From the NCBI GenBank assembly GCA_963831645.1, contig CAWHQZ010000017.1, positions 434,001 to 498,000 of the forward strand: DNA of 64,000 nucleotides, written 5' to 3'. Shown in pieces: positions 27,521 through 34,687 of the stretch (positions are counted from its first letter, which is position 1; every line of letters starts with the position of its first letter). The notes under the pieces are model-generated. The model was not told the DNA's origin. It did not search any database and worked only from the letters and a program-made list of their open reading frames with translations. The translations under genes were made by a program, and so were the position numbers. This DNA is from CAWHQZ01 sp963831645 (lineage in GTDB: Bacteria > Pseudomonadota > Alphaproteobacteria > Rhizobiales > Aestuariivirgaceae).

Positions 27521-28334
27521 GCGCGCTCCTGCCGGGAGACCGGCATCGCCCTGGTTCACCAGGCTTTTCGGCATGCTCGCCGGCTCCTGGATGTTCATCG
27601 CCTTTTTCGTCGGTTTCTTCCTCGTCTGGGAATACTCCATCGACTGGTTCAGCATCCCCGGCTACATCCTGCCGCGGCCCTCGGAAATCGTCGCCAAGGG
27701 CTCCGTCGATCTGCCCCGTCTCCTCCACTACACCTGGATCACCGGGCTCGAGACCGTGCTGGGCTATGTGGTGGCGATCGTCGTCGCGGTGCCGCTGGGC
27801 CTGGCAATCGCCTTTTCCTCCATCCTGAGGCGGACGATCTATCCGTTCTTCGTCAGCATCGAGATGACGCCGAAGATCGCCTTCGCGCCGCTGTTCATTT
27901 CCTGGCTGGGCTTCGGGCTCCTGCCCAAGGTCATCATCGTGTTTCTCGTGTGTTTCTTCCCCGTCGTCCTCAATGCCATCCTCGCCTTCTCTTCGCTCAG
28001 CGAGGAATTGACCCGCTTCCTGCGCGCCACCGGGGCGAGCGCCTGGCGCGGGTTCATGAAGGTGAGGCTGCCGGCGGCGATGCCGCAGTGCTTCGTCGGA
28101 TTCAAATACGCGGCGATCAATGCGACGGTGGGAGCGACGATCGCCGAGTTCATCGGCAGCGATCAGGGTCTCGGTTTCTACATCCAGATCGTCACCGGCA
28201 ACATGCGTCCCGACCTGGCGTTTGCCGGAATCTTCCTGCTGACCCTGCTCGGGCTCGCGCTGTTCGGCCTCGTGACGCTGGCCGAGCGCCTGCTCATTCC
28301 CTGGCACATCTCCCAGCGCCGCAGCCACGCGTGA
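27501..28334 (+). CDS. ABC transporter permease (SsuC/TauC class)
   Basis: A 277-residue inner-membrane permease with about six helices. The conserved SsuC-type stretches are PRPSEI near residue 55, FVSIEMTPKIAFAPLFISWLGFGLLPKVI, and the EAA-like loop EELTRFLRATGASAWRGFMKVRLPAAMP that contacts the ATPase. C-terminal FIGSDQGLGFYIQI is also typical. It overlaps the ATPase gene upstream and has a GTGA overlap with the dehydrogenase downstream, so the four genes form one translationally coupled unit. Confidence 0.92.
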   Translation: MATASFERAPAGRPASPWFTRLFGMLAGSWMFIAFFVGFFLVWEYSIDWFSIPGYILPRPSEIVAKGSVDLPRLLHYTWITGLETVLGYVVAIVVAVPLGLAIAFSSILRRTIYPFFVSIEMTPKIAFAPLFISWLGFGLLPKVIIVFLVCFFPVVLNAILAFSSLSEELTRFLRATGASAWRGFMKVRLPAAMPQCFVGFKYAAINATVGATIAEFIGSDQGLGFYIQIVTGNMRPDLAFAGIFLLTLLGLALFGLVTLAERLLIPWHISQRRSHA

Positions 28335-29434
28335 CCCGCGACGGGCCAATCCATGATCCGGCGGACCTCAGGGCCTTCGCCGAGCAGGTCCTGCGGAAAG
28401 CGGGCCTGCCGCGCGCACCCGCCTCAGCCGTTGCGGAAGGCCTGGTCGAGGCGGACCTCTACGGCCACGACACGCACGGGCTCGCGCTCCTTGCCGACTA
28501 TGTCGAAGAGATTCGGGAAGGCCGCATGGAGAGGAAAGGGCGGCCCAGGCTCGAGTCGAAGATGGGCGCGGTCGAAACCTGGGATGCCCGCAGGCTTCCC
28601 GGTGTGTGGACGACGAGGCTCGCCGTCGATGCTGCCGTCGCCAAGGCCGGCGCCTTCGGCATCGGCGCCGTGGCGATACGGCGCAGCCACCACATCGCCT
28701 GCCTTGCGACGTTTCTCGAGAGGCCGGCACGGCGGGGCTTTCTGGTGCTCCTCTTCAGTTCCGACCCCAGCGATGCACATGTGGCGCCCTATGGCGGGAC
28801 GCGGGCGGTGCTGACGCCCGATCCGATTGCCGCCGGCATTCCGGCTGCGCCCGACCCGATATTGATCGACATTTCGACATCGATCATCGCAGCGGGCCAC
28901 AGTGCCAGGGCACTCGCCGAGGGCAGACGGCTCGCCCACCCCTGGCTCATGACTGAGGGCGGCTCGGCGAGCGACGATCCACGGGTGCTCAAGGACGGCG
29001 GCTCGATCCTTCCAATCGGAGGCCTCGATCATGGCCACAAGGGCTACGCGCTGTCGTTGCTGGTCGAATGTCTTACCCAGGGGCTCAGCGGTCACGGCCG
29101 GGCCGAGCAGCCGAAGGAATGGGGCGCCTCCATATTGGTGATCGCGATCGCGCCGAAAGCCTTCGCGGGCGAGGAACAATTTGCCCGGGAAGCGAACTGG
29201 ACGATCGCCGCCTGTCGCGCCTCGCCGCCAGTGCCCGGAGGAAGCCCGGTGCGGATACCGGGCGAGCTCGCGATGGCTCGCAAGCGGGAGGCGCTACGAA
29301 CGGGGCTGGTGCTTCACCCGGAGGTTGAGACGTCGCTGGCGAAGCTGTCGGCGTCGCTGGTGATCGAGCTGCCGCGAGCGCGAGGCGTCAATCAACCGGC
29401 ACCCCTACCACCGCCAAGCAATCGCCCATCTTGA
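28331..29434 (+). CDS. Ldh family (malate/L-lactate/ureidoglycolate-type) dehydrogenase
   Basis: A 367-residue NAD(P)-dependent oxidoreductase of the MdhL/YiaK/AllD family, which is unrelated to classical Rossmann lactate dehydrogenases. Markers are GLVEADLYGHDTHGLALLADY (the catalytic His region), AFGIGAVAIRRSHHIACLA, PIAAGIPAAPDPILIDISTS and LDHGHKGYALSLLVECL. It interconverts 2-hydroxy and 2-oxo acids (or an imine). Start GTG 28331 overlaps the permease stop. It has a long proline-rich end (QPAPLPPPSNRPS), and its last 47 bases overlap the convergent doeB 3' end, so the tail may be a read-on. Confidence 0.88.
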   Translation: MTRDGPIHDPADLRAFAEQVLRKAGLPRAPASAVAEGLVEADLYGHDTHGLALLADYVEEIREGRMERKGRPRLESKMGAVETWDARRLPGVWTTRLAVDAAVAKAGAFGIGAVAIRRSHHIACLATFLERPARRGFLVLLFSSDPSDAHVAPYGGTRAVLTPDPIAAGIPAAPDPILIDISTSIIAAGHSARALAEGRRLAHPWLMTEGGSASDDPRVLKDGGSILPIGGLDHGHKGYALSLLVECLTQGLSGHGRAEQPKEWGASILVIAIAPKAFAGEEQFAREANWTIAACRASPPVPGGSPVRIPGELAMARKREALRTGLVLHPEVETSLAKLSASLVIELPRARGVNQPAPLPPPSNRPS

Positions 29435-30380
29435 TAAGTCCGGGAAAATGGCGGCCGGCCAGCATACCGTCCATCGGGCTGCGGTAGTCGAGCGGCGTCG
29501 AACCGGTGCGATCGGCCGGCCAGATCCTGGCGATAATCTGGTTCTTTTCTACGCTCTCTCCCAGGTCGGTCATGATTTCGAACAGACCCTGGTGATCGCT
29601 GAACATGAAGCAATCGTGGGAGGGCATGTCGAGCAGGACCGAGGACTGCCGGTCCATCTTGCCTGCCAGGATGCCCGCATCGATCAGCACATTGGAGATG
29701 CCGCGCTTGGCGATCGCATTGGAGCGCGCGGTCGAGCTGCCGCCGCCCCCGAGCTCGGTGGAGACGAACGTTTTCCCTTGGGCCTCAACCTCGGTATCAT
29801 ACATGCCGACGGCGTCGATCTCGCGCAACATCATCGAATAGGGAGCCGAGAAAGCGCGCATGGCGGTGACGCAGCGGGCTTCCTGCGTCGCGTCGGCAAG
29901 CCGGTGGACGCAGGCGAAGGGCACAAAATCGAGCGTCTTGCCGCCGGCATGGATGTCGACGACCAGATCGGCCATGGGCAGCAGCGTGCGCGTGAAATAG
30001 TCGGCGATCTTTTCAGTCACCGAGCCGTCCGGTTTGCCTGGAAAGGAGCGGTTGAGATTGCCGTGGTCGATCGGCGAGGTCCGGGTGGCTGCCTGGAAGG
30101 CAGGATAGTTCATGGCCGGAACGATGATGATACGGCCCGCAAGCTTCGCCGGATCGATCGATTGAGCAAGCTCCATGAGCGCCACGGGCCCCTCGTACTC
30201 CTCGCCGTGGTTGGCGCCGGTGAGAAGCGCGGTCGGACCCGAACCGTTCCTGGCGACGGTGAGCGGAATCATGAGCGAGCCCCAGGCTGAATCGTCGCGG
30301 CTCCATGGCAGGCGCAGAAAGCCATGCTGGACGCCGTCGCGGTCGAAGTCGACGGTCGCCGTGATCGGGTTGGGCCTCAT
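29388..30380 (-). CDS. doeB: N-acetyl-diaminobutyrate deacetylase DoeB-like (M14/AspA family)
   Basis: A 330-residue zinc deacylase of the succinylglutamate desuccinylase/aspartoacylase group. TANHGEEYEG-type TGANHGEEYEGP supplies His and Glu zinc ligands, RSFPGKPDGSVTEKIADYF the substrate Arg, and DLVVDIHAGG the third ligand His. The start MRPNPITATVDFDRDGVQHGFLRLPWSRDDSAWG and the whole layout are those of DoeB, which removes acetyl from N2-acetyl-diaminobutyrate in ectoine breakdown. The other doe genes (doeA, doeC, doeD) are absent here. It is convergent with the ABC/dehydrogenase cluster. The actual substrate could be another N-acyl amino acid. Confidence 0.8.
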   Translation of the reverse strand: MRPNPITATVDFDRDGVQHGFLRLPWSRDDSAWGSLMIPLTVARNGSGPTALLTGANHGEEYEGPVALMELAQSIDPAKLAGRIIIVPAMNYPAFQAATRTSPIDHGNLNRSFPGKPDGSVTEKIADYFTRTLLPMADLVVDIHAGGKTLDFVPFACVHRLADATQEARCVTAMRAFSAPYSMMLREIDAVGMYDTEVEAQGKTFVSTELGGGGSSTARSNAIAKRGISNVLIDAGILAGKMDRQSSVLLDMPSHDCFMFSDHQGLFEIMTDLGESVEKNQIIARIWPADRTGSTPLDYRSPMDGMLAGRHFPGLIKMGDCLAVVGVPVD

Positions 30381-30599
30381 GACGGAGGCATCGTTCCGCC
30401 GGCGCGGCTCTTCATTCTCTGCACGCTCATGGAGATGTGGCTGCGGCGAATATGGCCCACGGCCTCGAGATCGCCAAGCTCCATGGGTACAGCTCCATGG
30501 GTCAGCCGCGCCAACCCCCGCCCTTGCTCCCTCCCGACGCGGGCCACACGGAGGAGGAAAAACGAGTGAGCAGAATTCTGTAAGCACGCCGTCGACCTC

Positions 30600-30980
30600 C
30601 GGAATACCAATCTTCGCCAGAACCACCTTGGCGACTTCCGGTGCCTCGCCCGTCAACTTGCGAAGATCGACTACGAGATTCAGCTCTTCGAGTGGTGGCG
30701 GCCCTACATCGGGGTCGGCATCGGGGCAGCAAACGTTTCGGCGAACGATATCGACTTTGGCGGCGGGGGCTTGTCCCTCGATGGCGACGAGACCGTCTTT
30801 GCCGCCGCAGTCGAGGGCGGCAGCAAGTTCATCTTGAGCGACAACGTCGAAATATTCACGCAATCGCAGCTGCTTTTCCTGTCGGACGTGGACTTTGAAT
30901 TTTCCGGAGCGGCCGGTGACGGAACGCTCAAGTCGCCGATGATATGGTCGAGCTCACTTGGCCTCAGGCTTCGGTTCTAA
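30600..30980 (+). pseudogene. Outer-membrane beta-barrel protein, C-terminal remnant
   Basis: The frame gives EWWRPYIGVGIGAANVSAND, FAAAVEGGSKFILSDNVEIFTQSQLLFLSDVDFEF and ends MIWSSSLGLRLRF-stop. Alternating strands, the RPYIGVGIGxA motif and a terminal phenylalanine are signatures of Opa/OmpA-like porins recognised by the BAM complex. No start or signal peptide is found upstream; the N-terminal half is missing. From 30981 to 31268 I see no gene. Confidence 0.6.
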
Positions 30981-31268
30981 GCTCGGCTATTGCGTTTCGC
31001 GCTCAACTTCGTCCCTGAAACCCCATCTGATTTGTGACCCGTTGGAACTCCAATGAGGGCAAAATTATGTCGTTGCCCAAATACAACAACCGATAAAAAC
31101 TGGATCAGAAAAAGCATTTAATATCGACAGTTAGCTTAACCTAAAGATAGACTTCATGCGATCAGGTGAGTTGTCGTCGGCATTCGCAACTGTAGCGCGC
31201 TGGTGGCGGCAGGGACACGTGACGAGGGGGAGATTGGCCCGGGGCGCATCGGGCGGTCTCGTGAGGGC

Positions 31269-31296
31269 TCCGGCCAGGAAGGACCGCCTGGCCGGA
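31269..31296. terminator. Perfect 10-bp hairpin between OMP remnant and repressor
   Basis: TCCGGCCAGG (31269-31278) pairs with CCTGGCCGGA (31287-31296), with an 8-base loop. It is followed on the plus strand by CTCATTTTAT. It sits past the 3' end of the convergent repressor gene, so it may terminate either strand. Confidence 0.5.
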
Positions 31297-31324
31297 CTCA
31301 TTTTATATCAACGCATTTAGCGCG

Positions 31325-31954
31325 TCAGCGTGAGTACTTGCCGATCACCAGGTGACACTGGGTCCATTCGGAGCGCGACAGGGCGAACTCCTTGCCAGGG
31401 TTCCACTGCTTGACCCGCCATTCCTTGGGTGAGGTCCGGAGGAGCCGTTTGATCAGACCGTCGGTCGCCGCGTCGACCCCGGATTTGAAAAAGACAGCGT
31501 CGCGGTGCGGCGAGGGGGGAAGGTGAGGATTGACGAGAGCGATGTCGCCTGGCTCGAACGCCGGCACCATCGAGTCGCCGACAACATAAATGCCATAACC
31601 GCCCTTGACGTTGGCGAGCGGCGAGGGGCGAACCACCCATTCCACGGGATCCCACGAGATAATCATCGCGCCGTGGCCGCCCTCGGCGGCCGAGTAGATA
31701 GGCAAATCGCGCCGGCCGGTCAGCAGGGCTGCCGTCGGACCGGGCTGGGCCACCTGGCGTTCGAGCGAGGGGTCCAGCTCGGCAGCCGATACACCCAGGG
31801 CCGAGGCGATTTGAAGCAGGCCGCGCGGCCGCCTGGTGCGCCCGCTCTCGATGTCGGCAATGACCTGCTGGGAACAGCCGGCCAGTTGCCCCAGCTGGTC
31901 CTGAGACCAGCCGCGGGCGTCGCGCAGGCGGCGTACATTGTCCTTCAGCTCCAT
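31325..31954 (-). CDS. CI/LexA-like repressor: XRE helix-turn-helix plus S24 peptidase-like domain
   Basis: A 209-residue regulator. Residues ~1-60 form an XRE-type HTH (VRRLRDARGWSQDQLGQLAGCSQQVIADIESGRTRRP). Residues ~100-205 form a peptidase S24/LexA C-terminal domain with GDSMVPAFEPGD, where the serine after GD is the catalytic Ser of the self-cleaving family. KRLLRTSPKEW supplies the lysine region. Phage CI-like repressors of this build are cleaved after DNA damage. It is divergent from the DnaA-like gene, with operator-like palindromes between (31965-32046), pointing to autoregulation. Confidence 0.85.
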   Translation of the reverse strand: MELKDNVRRLRDARGWSQDQLGQLAGCSQQVIADIESGRTRRPRGLLQIASALGVSAAELDPSLERQVAQPGPTAALLTGRRDLPIYSAAEGGHGAMIISWDPVEWVVRPSPLANVKGGYGIYVVGDSMVPAFEPGDIALVNPHLPPSPHRDAVFFKSGVDAATDGLIKRLLRTSPKEWRVKQWNPGKEFALSRSEWTQCHLVIGKYSR

Positions 31955-31964
31955 CCCACCCCTT

Positions 31965-32046
31965 TACCGCAAAACCGGTTAGAAATCACGTTATAAATTT
32001 GTAAAATGCGGTTGCCAATTTACCGCATACGCGGTAATATGCGGTT
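31965..32046. promoter_or_regulatory. Operator-like palindromes between repressor and DnaA-like gene
   Basis: A perfect inverted repeat TACCGC-ATAC-GCGGTA occupies 32021-32036. A related imperfect one, TACCGC-AAAA-CCGGTT, lies at 31965-31980. Extra ATGCGGTT half-sites are at 32006-32013 and 32039-32046. The shared half-site (A/G)CGGT is repeated across an AT-rich stretch that must contain both divergent promoters. These are the natural binding sites for the S24 repressor, inferred from position. Confidence 0.65.
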
Positions 32047-32066
32047 AACAGGGAGGAGCGCAAGCG

Positions 32067-32510
32067 ATGAGTAAGACGGAAGTCACATGGCCGGCGGAAA
32101 ACAGTGACGACGAGCTCGATCGGCAACGACAGTGGTTCGCGGAAAACGAGCATCGGGCGCGCGAGGCCCTGGCGGCAGCGGGCGTCTGGTACGGACCGCG
32201 CCCTCCGGAAGGCGGCGCGCGGGCACCCACCTCTCGCGTCGAGCTCGCGCTCGACGCGGCGGCGAGCGTCACCTCGATCGGCCGGGAGCAGCTCATGGCT
32301 GGCGGTCATGCCCATGTCACGGCCGCGCGGCACGTCATCTTCTTCATCCTGAGAAATCACTGTCGCCTCAGCGTTTCACACATCGCCAGGAGCTTCGGCT
32401 GCCACCACGGCGTCGTCGTCAACGGCTGCAACCGGATCGCGGCGAGTCGCGCCGACTTCGACAGCTGGATCGCTCCGATGCTGGCGAAAATCGGAGTTGA
32501 GCAGCCGTGA
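32067..32510 (+). CDS. DnaA domain IV-like helix-turn-helix protein
   Basis: A 147-residue protein with GGAGG before ATG 32067. The N-terminal ~55 residues are charged and probably linker-like. From about residue 60 it resembles the DNA-binding domain IV of DnaA: an ALDAAASVTSIGREQLMAGG helix, then VTAARHVIFFILRNHCRLSVSHIARSFGCHHGVVVNGCNRIAA. This mirrors DnaA's xxARxxxMYLxRxxxxxSLxxIGxxFGxRDHSTVxxAxxxI. No ATPase domain is present. It may bind DnaA boxes or the local operators. It is coupled (GTGA overlap) to the next gene. Confidence 0.75.
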   Translation: MSKTEVTWPAENSDDELDRQRQWFAENEHRAREALAAAGVWYGPRPPEGGARAPTSRVELALDAAASVTSIGREQLMAGGHAHVTAARHVIFFILRNHCRLSVSHIARSFGCHHGVVVNGCNRIAASRADFDSWIAPMLAKIGVEQP

Positions 32511-33031
32511 ACAGGGGAGGCGGCAAACGAAAGTTTGGCGTCGAGCGCTATCCGGGAGGCCGCATTCGCTACCCGCACCCGCCCGACCCGAGAGATCTTG
32601 TTCTGGCGCGCCGCATCCGCGACCGGATCCGCAACGATGCGAGTCACGAGTGCGCGGGCTTTCCGCTCGGCATCCTTTATGTCACGGGCGAAATCAGCGA
32701 AGCCGAGTTCAATGCCGGCAGGGCGTTTGCGACGCTGCGCTGCCGCCACGCCAGGATCATGGGGCTGCCGCCTGCCGTGTGCCGCGCCGTCAACTGGGAG
32801 GGATCGCCAGGCAGAACGATTGCCGCGGAGCCCAGCGCGGAGGAAATCAGGACCGTCAAGCGGCGGGTCGCACACGCCGAACAGACTATTTTGCGCAACG
32901 CGGGACCCCACGGCCTGGCGGCTCTCGAACACACCTGCCTGCTCGACCGCGAGCCGCAAAATCCATATCTTCTCAAGCGCTGCCTCGGGATTCTCAGTCG
33001 CGATGGCATCGCAACGCCCGGTTTGCGGTAG
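32507..33031 (+). CDS. Hypothetical protein coupled to DnaA-like gene
   Basis: A 174-residue basic soluble protein starting at GTG 32507 inside the upstream stop. No membrane segment or signal. Segments include GRIRYPHPPDPRDLVLARRIRDRIRNDASHECAGFPLGILYVTGEIS and two short cysteine-containing helices. It lacks a family I can name. The repressor / DnaA-like / this gene layout is that of an early phage-type regulatory unit, so a role in a decayed prophage or a domesticated SOS-linked module is plausible but unproven. Confidence 0.55.
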   Translation: MNRGGGKRKFGVERYPGGRIRYPHPPDPRDLVLARRIRDRIRNDASHECAGFPLGILYVTGEISEAEFNAGRAFATLRCRHARIMGLPPAVCRAVNWEGSPGRTIAAEPSAEEIRTVKRRVAHAEQTILRNAGPHGLAALEHTCLLDREPQNPYLLKRCLGILSRDGIATPGLR

Positions 33032-33087
33032 TCGGCGGAGCGCTCTCGAGGCTATACCCGGCGCGGCCGAGTGTTATAAACCCTGTG

Positions 33088-33705
33088 ATGGACACTGGCG
33101 TCCTGACGTTCATTCATCGTTACGAGCCCGCCTCGGCGGCTGGCGGCGCACCCTTGCTGCTGCTGCACGGAACGGGCGGCGATGAGAACGATCTGGCGCC
33201 GCTCGGACACGCCGTGGGGCCGGGCAGAGCACTGCTGTCGCCACGCGGCAAAGTGCTCGAGGGGGGAATGCCGCGGTTCTTCCGGCGCCTCAGTGAAGGG
33301 GTGTTCGACGAGGAGGATGTCTGCCGACGCGCCGGCGAACTGGCTCGCTTCATCGGCGAGGCGAGACAGGCCTATGGACTCGGCGCACCGGTAGCGCTCG
33401 GCTTTTCGAACGGCGCCAACATCGCCGCCGCGGTCCTGTTGCTCCATCCGGAAGCGCTCGGCGGCGCCATTCTCCTGCGTGCAATGTCACCCCTGAGCCA
33501 GCCGCCGGCCGTGAATCTCTCCGGCAGGCCCGTGCTGATGCTTTCCGGCAACGAGGACCCGATGGCGCCTGCCGACCGGATGCAGGAGCTTGCGCGGATA
33601 CTGGAGGTCGCCGGCGCGATACTCAGTCACCAGATCCTTCGCGCCGGCCACGGCCTCACCGAGGCCGACGTCGTGATCACGCGCCAATGGCTGGAGGCAT
33701 TGTAA
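33088..33705 (+). CDS. Alpha/beta hydrolase, phospholipase/carboxylesterase type (MhqD-like)
   Basis: A 205-residue serine hydrolase. LLLHGTGGDENDLAPLG is the oxyanion-hole motif, GFSNGANIAAAVL the nucleophile elbow with catalytic Ser, GNEDPMAP carries the Asp and AGHGLT the His. This small one-domain form (phospholipase/carboxylesterase family, PF02230) is the MhqD type. The next gene, 15 bp downstream, is an MhqO-like ring-cleaving dioxygenase, a pair seen in the catechol/quinone-responsive mhqNOD genes of Bacillus. The likely role is turnover of ring-cleavage or quinone adducts. Confidence 0.88.
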   Translation: MDTGVLTFIHRYEPASAAGGAPLLLLHGTGGDENDLAPLGHAVGPGRALLSPRGKVLEGGMPRFFRRLSEGVFDEEDVCRRAGELARFIGEARQAYGLGAPVALGFSNGANIAAAVLLLHPEALGGAILLRAMSPLSQPPAVNLSGRPVLMLSGNEDPMAPADRMQELARILEVAGAILSHQILRAGHGLTEADVVITRQWLEAL

Positions 33706-33720
33706 GCACCGGAGAAACCA

Positions 33721-34665
33721 ATGCAGCTCAAAGGCATCCATCATCTGACCGCAGTGACCGCGAACGCCCGCGGCAACCATGACTTCTACACCCGGGTGCT
33801 GGGCATGCGGTTGGTCAAGAAGACCGTCAATCAGGACGACGTCAGCGCCTATCATCTGTTCTACGCAGACGGCATGGCCTCGCCCGGCTCGGACGTGACG
33901 TTCTTCGACTGGCCGATCGCCCGCGAGCGGCGCGGCACACGCTCCATCTGCCGCACCGACCTCCGGGTCGACGGCGAAAGCGCGCTCGGCTGGTGGAAGA
34001 AACGGTTCGTGGAAATGGCTGTAAGCCATCGGGATATCGCCCAGCTCGGCGGGCGCCGCATGATCGAGTTCGAAGACCCGGAAGGACAGCGCCTGTGTCT
34101 CCTCGACGATGGCGGACGGGAACCTTCCCATCCCTGGTCCAGGAGCCCCGTTCCGGCACAGTTCCAGGTGCGTGGACTCGGGCCGATCACGCTCAGCGTC
34201 CCCGAGCTCGCGCCGACGGACAATGTGCTGAGGAGAGTTCTCAACATGCGCGCCGCGCGCCAATATGGATCGACCGGAAGCAACGCTGTCACATCGCATG
34301 TCTATGAAATGGGCGAGGGGGGTGCGCACGCCGAGCTGCATGTCAGGGTGGAGCCGGGGCTGTCGGCAGCCGGACTCGGAGCCGGAGGCGTGCACCATGT
34401 CGCCTTTCGCATCGACGATGAAGCGTACGGTGAATGGACGGACCGGCTCAAAAAAATGCACATGCCGTCAAGCGGACCGATCGACCGCTTCTACTTCCGC
34501 AGCCTCTATTTTCGCGAGCCGAACGGCATCCTGTTCGAGATTGCAACCGACGGTCCCGGCTTCGCCGCCGATGAACCGATGGACCGGCTCGGGGAAAGCC
34601 TCTCGCTGCCGCCGTTTCTCGAACACCGCCGGGCATCGATCGAGGCAAACCTCAAACCGCTGTGA
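33721..34665 (+). CDS. Ring-cleaving dioxygenase, glyoxalase fold (MhqO-like)
   Basis: A 314-residue vicinal-oxygen-chelate protein with two glyoxalase modules. The N-terminal one starts LKGIHHLTAVTANARGNHDFYTRVLGMRLVKKTVNQDD, and the C-terminal one contains GAGGVHHVAFRIDDE and FREPNGILFEIATDGPGF. His, His and Glu in these strings form the metal triad. This is the hydroquinone/catechol-type dioxygenase often annotated as MhqO. It forms a two-gene unit with the upstream hydrolase and is convergent with xylB. It would act on quinol-like aromatics or in protection from quinones. Confidence 0.9.
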   Translation: MQLKGIHHLTAVTANARGNHDFYTRVLGMRLVKKTVNQDDVSAYHLFYADGMASPGSDVTFFDWPIARERRGTRSICRTDLRVDGESALGWWKKRFVEMAVSHRDIAQLGGRRMIEFEDPEGQRLCLLDDGGREPSHPWSRSPVPAQFQVRGLGPITLSVPELAPTDNVLRRVLNMRAARQYGSTGSNAVTSHVYEMGEGGAHAELHVRVEPGLSAAGLGAGGVHHVAFRIDDEAYGEWTDRLKKMHMPSSGPIDRFYFRSLYFREPNGILFEIATDGPGFAADEPMDRLGESLSLPPFLEHRRASIEANLKPL

Positions 34666-34687
34666 GCGAATACCGCTTGCAGCCTCT

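Noticed and set aside
29388..30863. Longer DoeB start at 30863
   Set aside because: The extra 161 codons are Arg/Pro-rich and antisense to the barrel remnant; ATG 30380 matches the DoeB family start.
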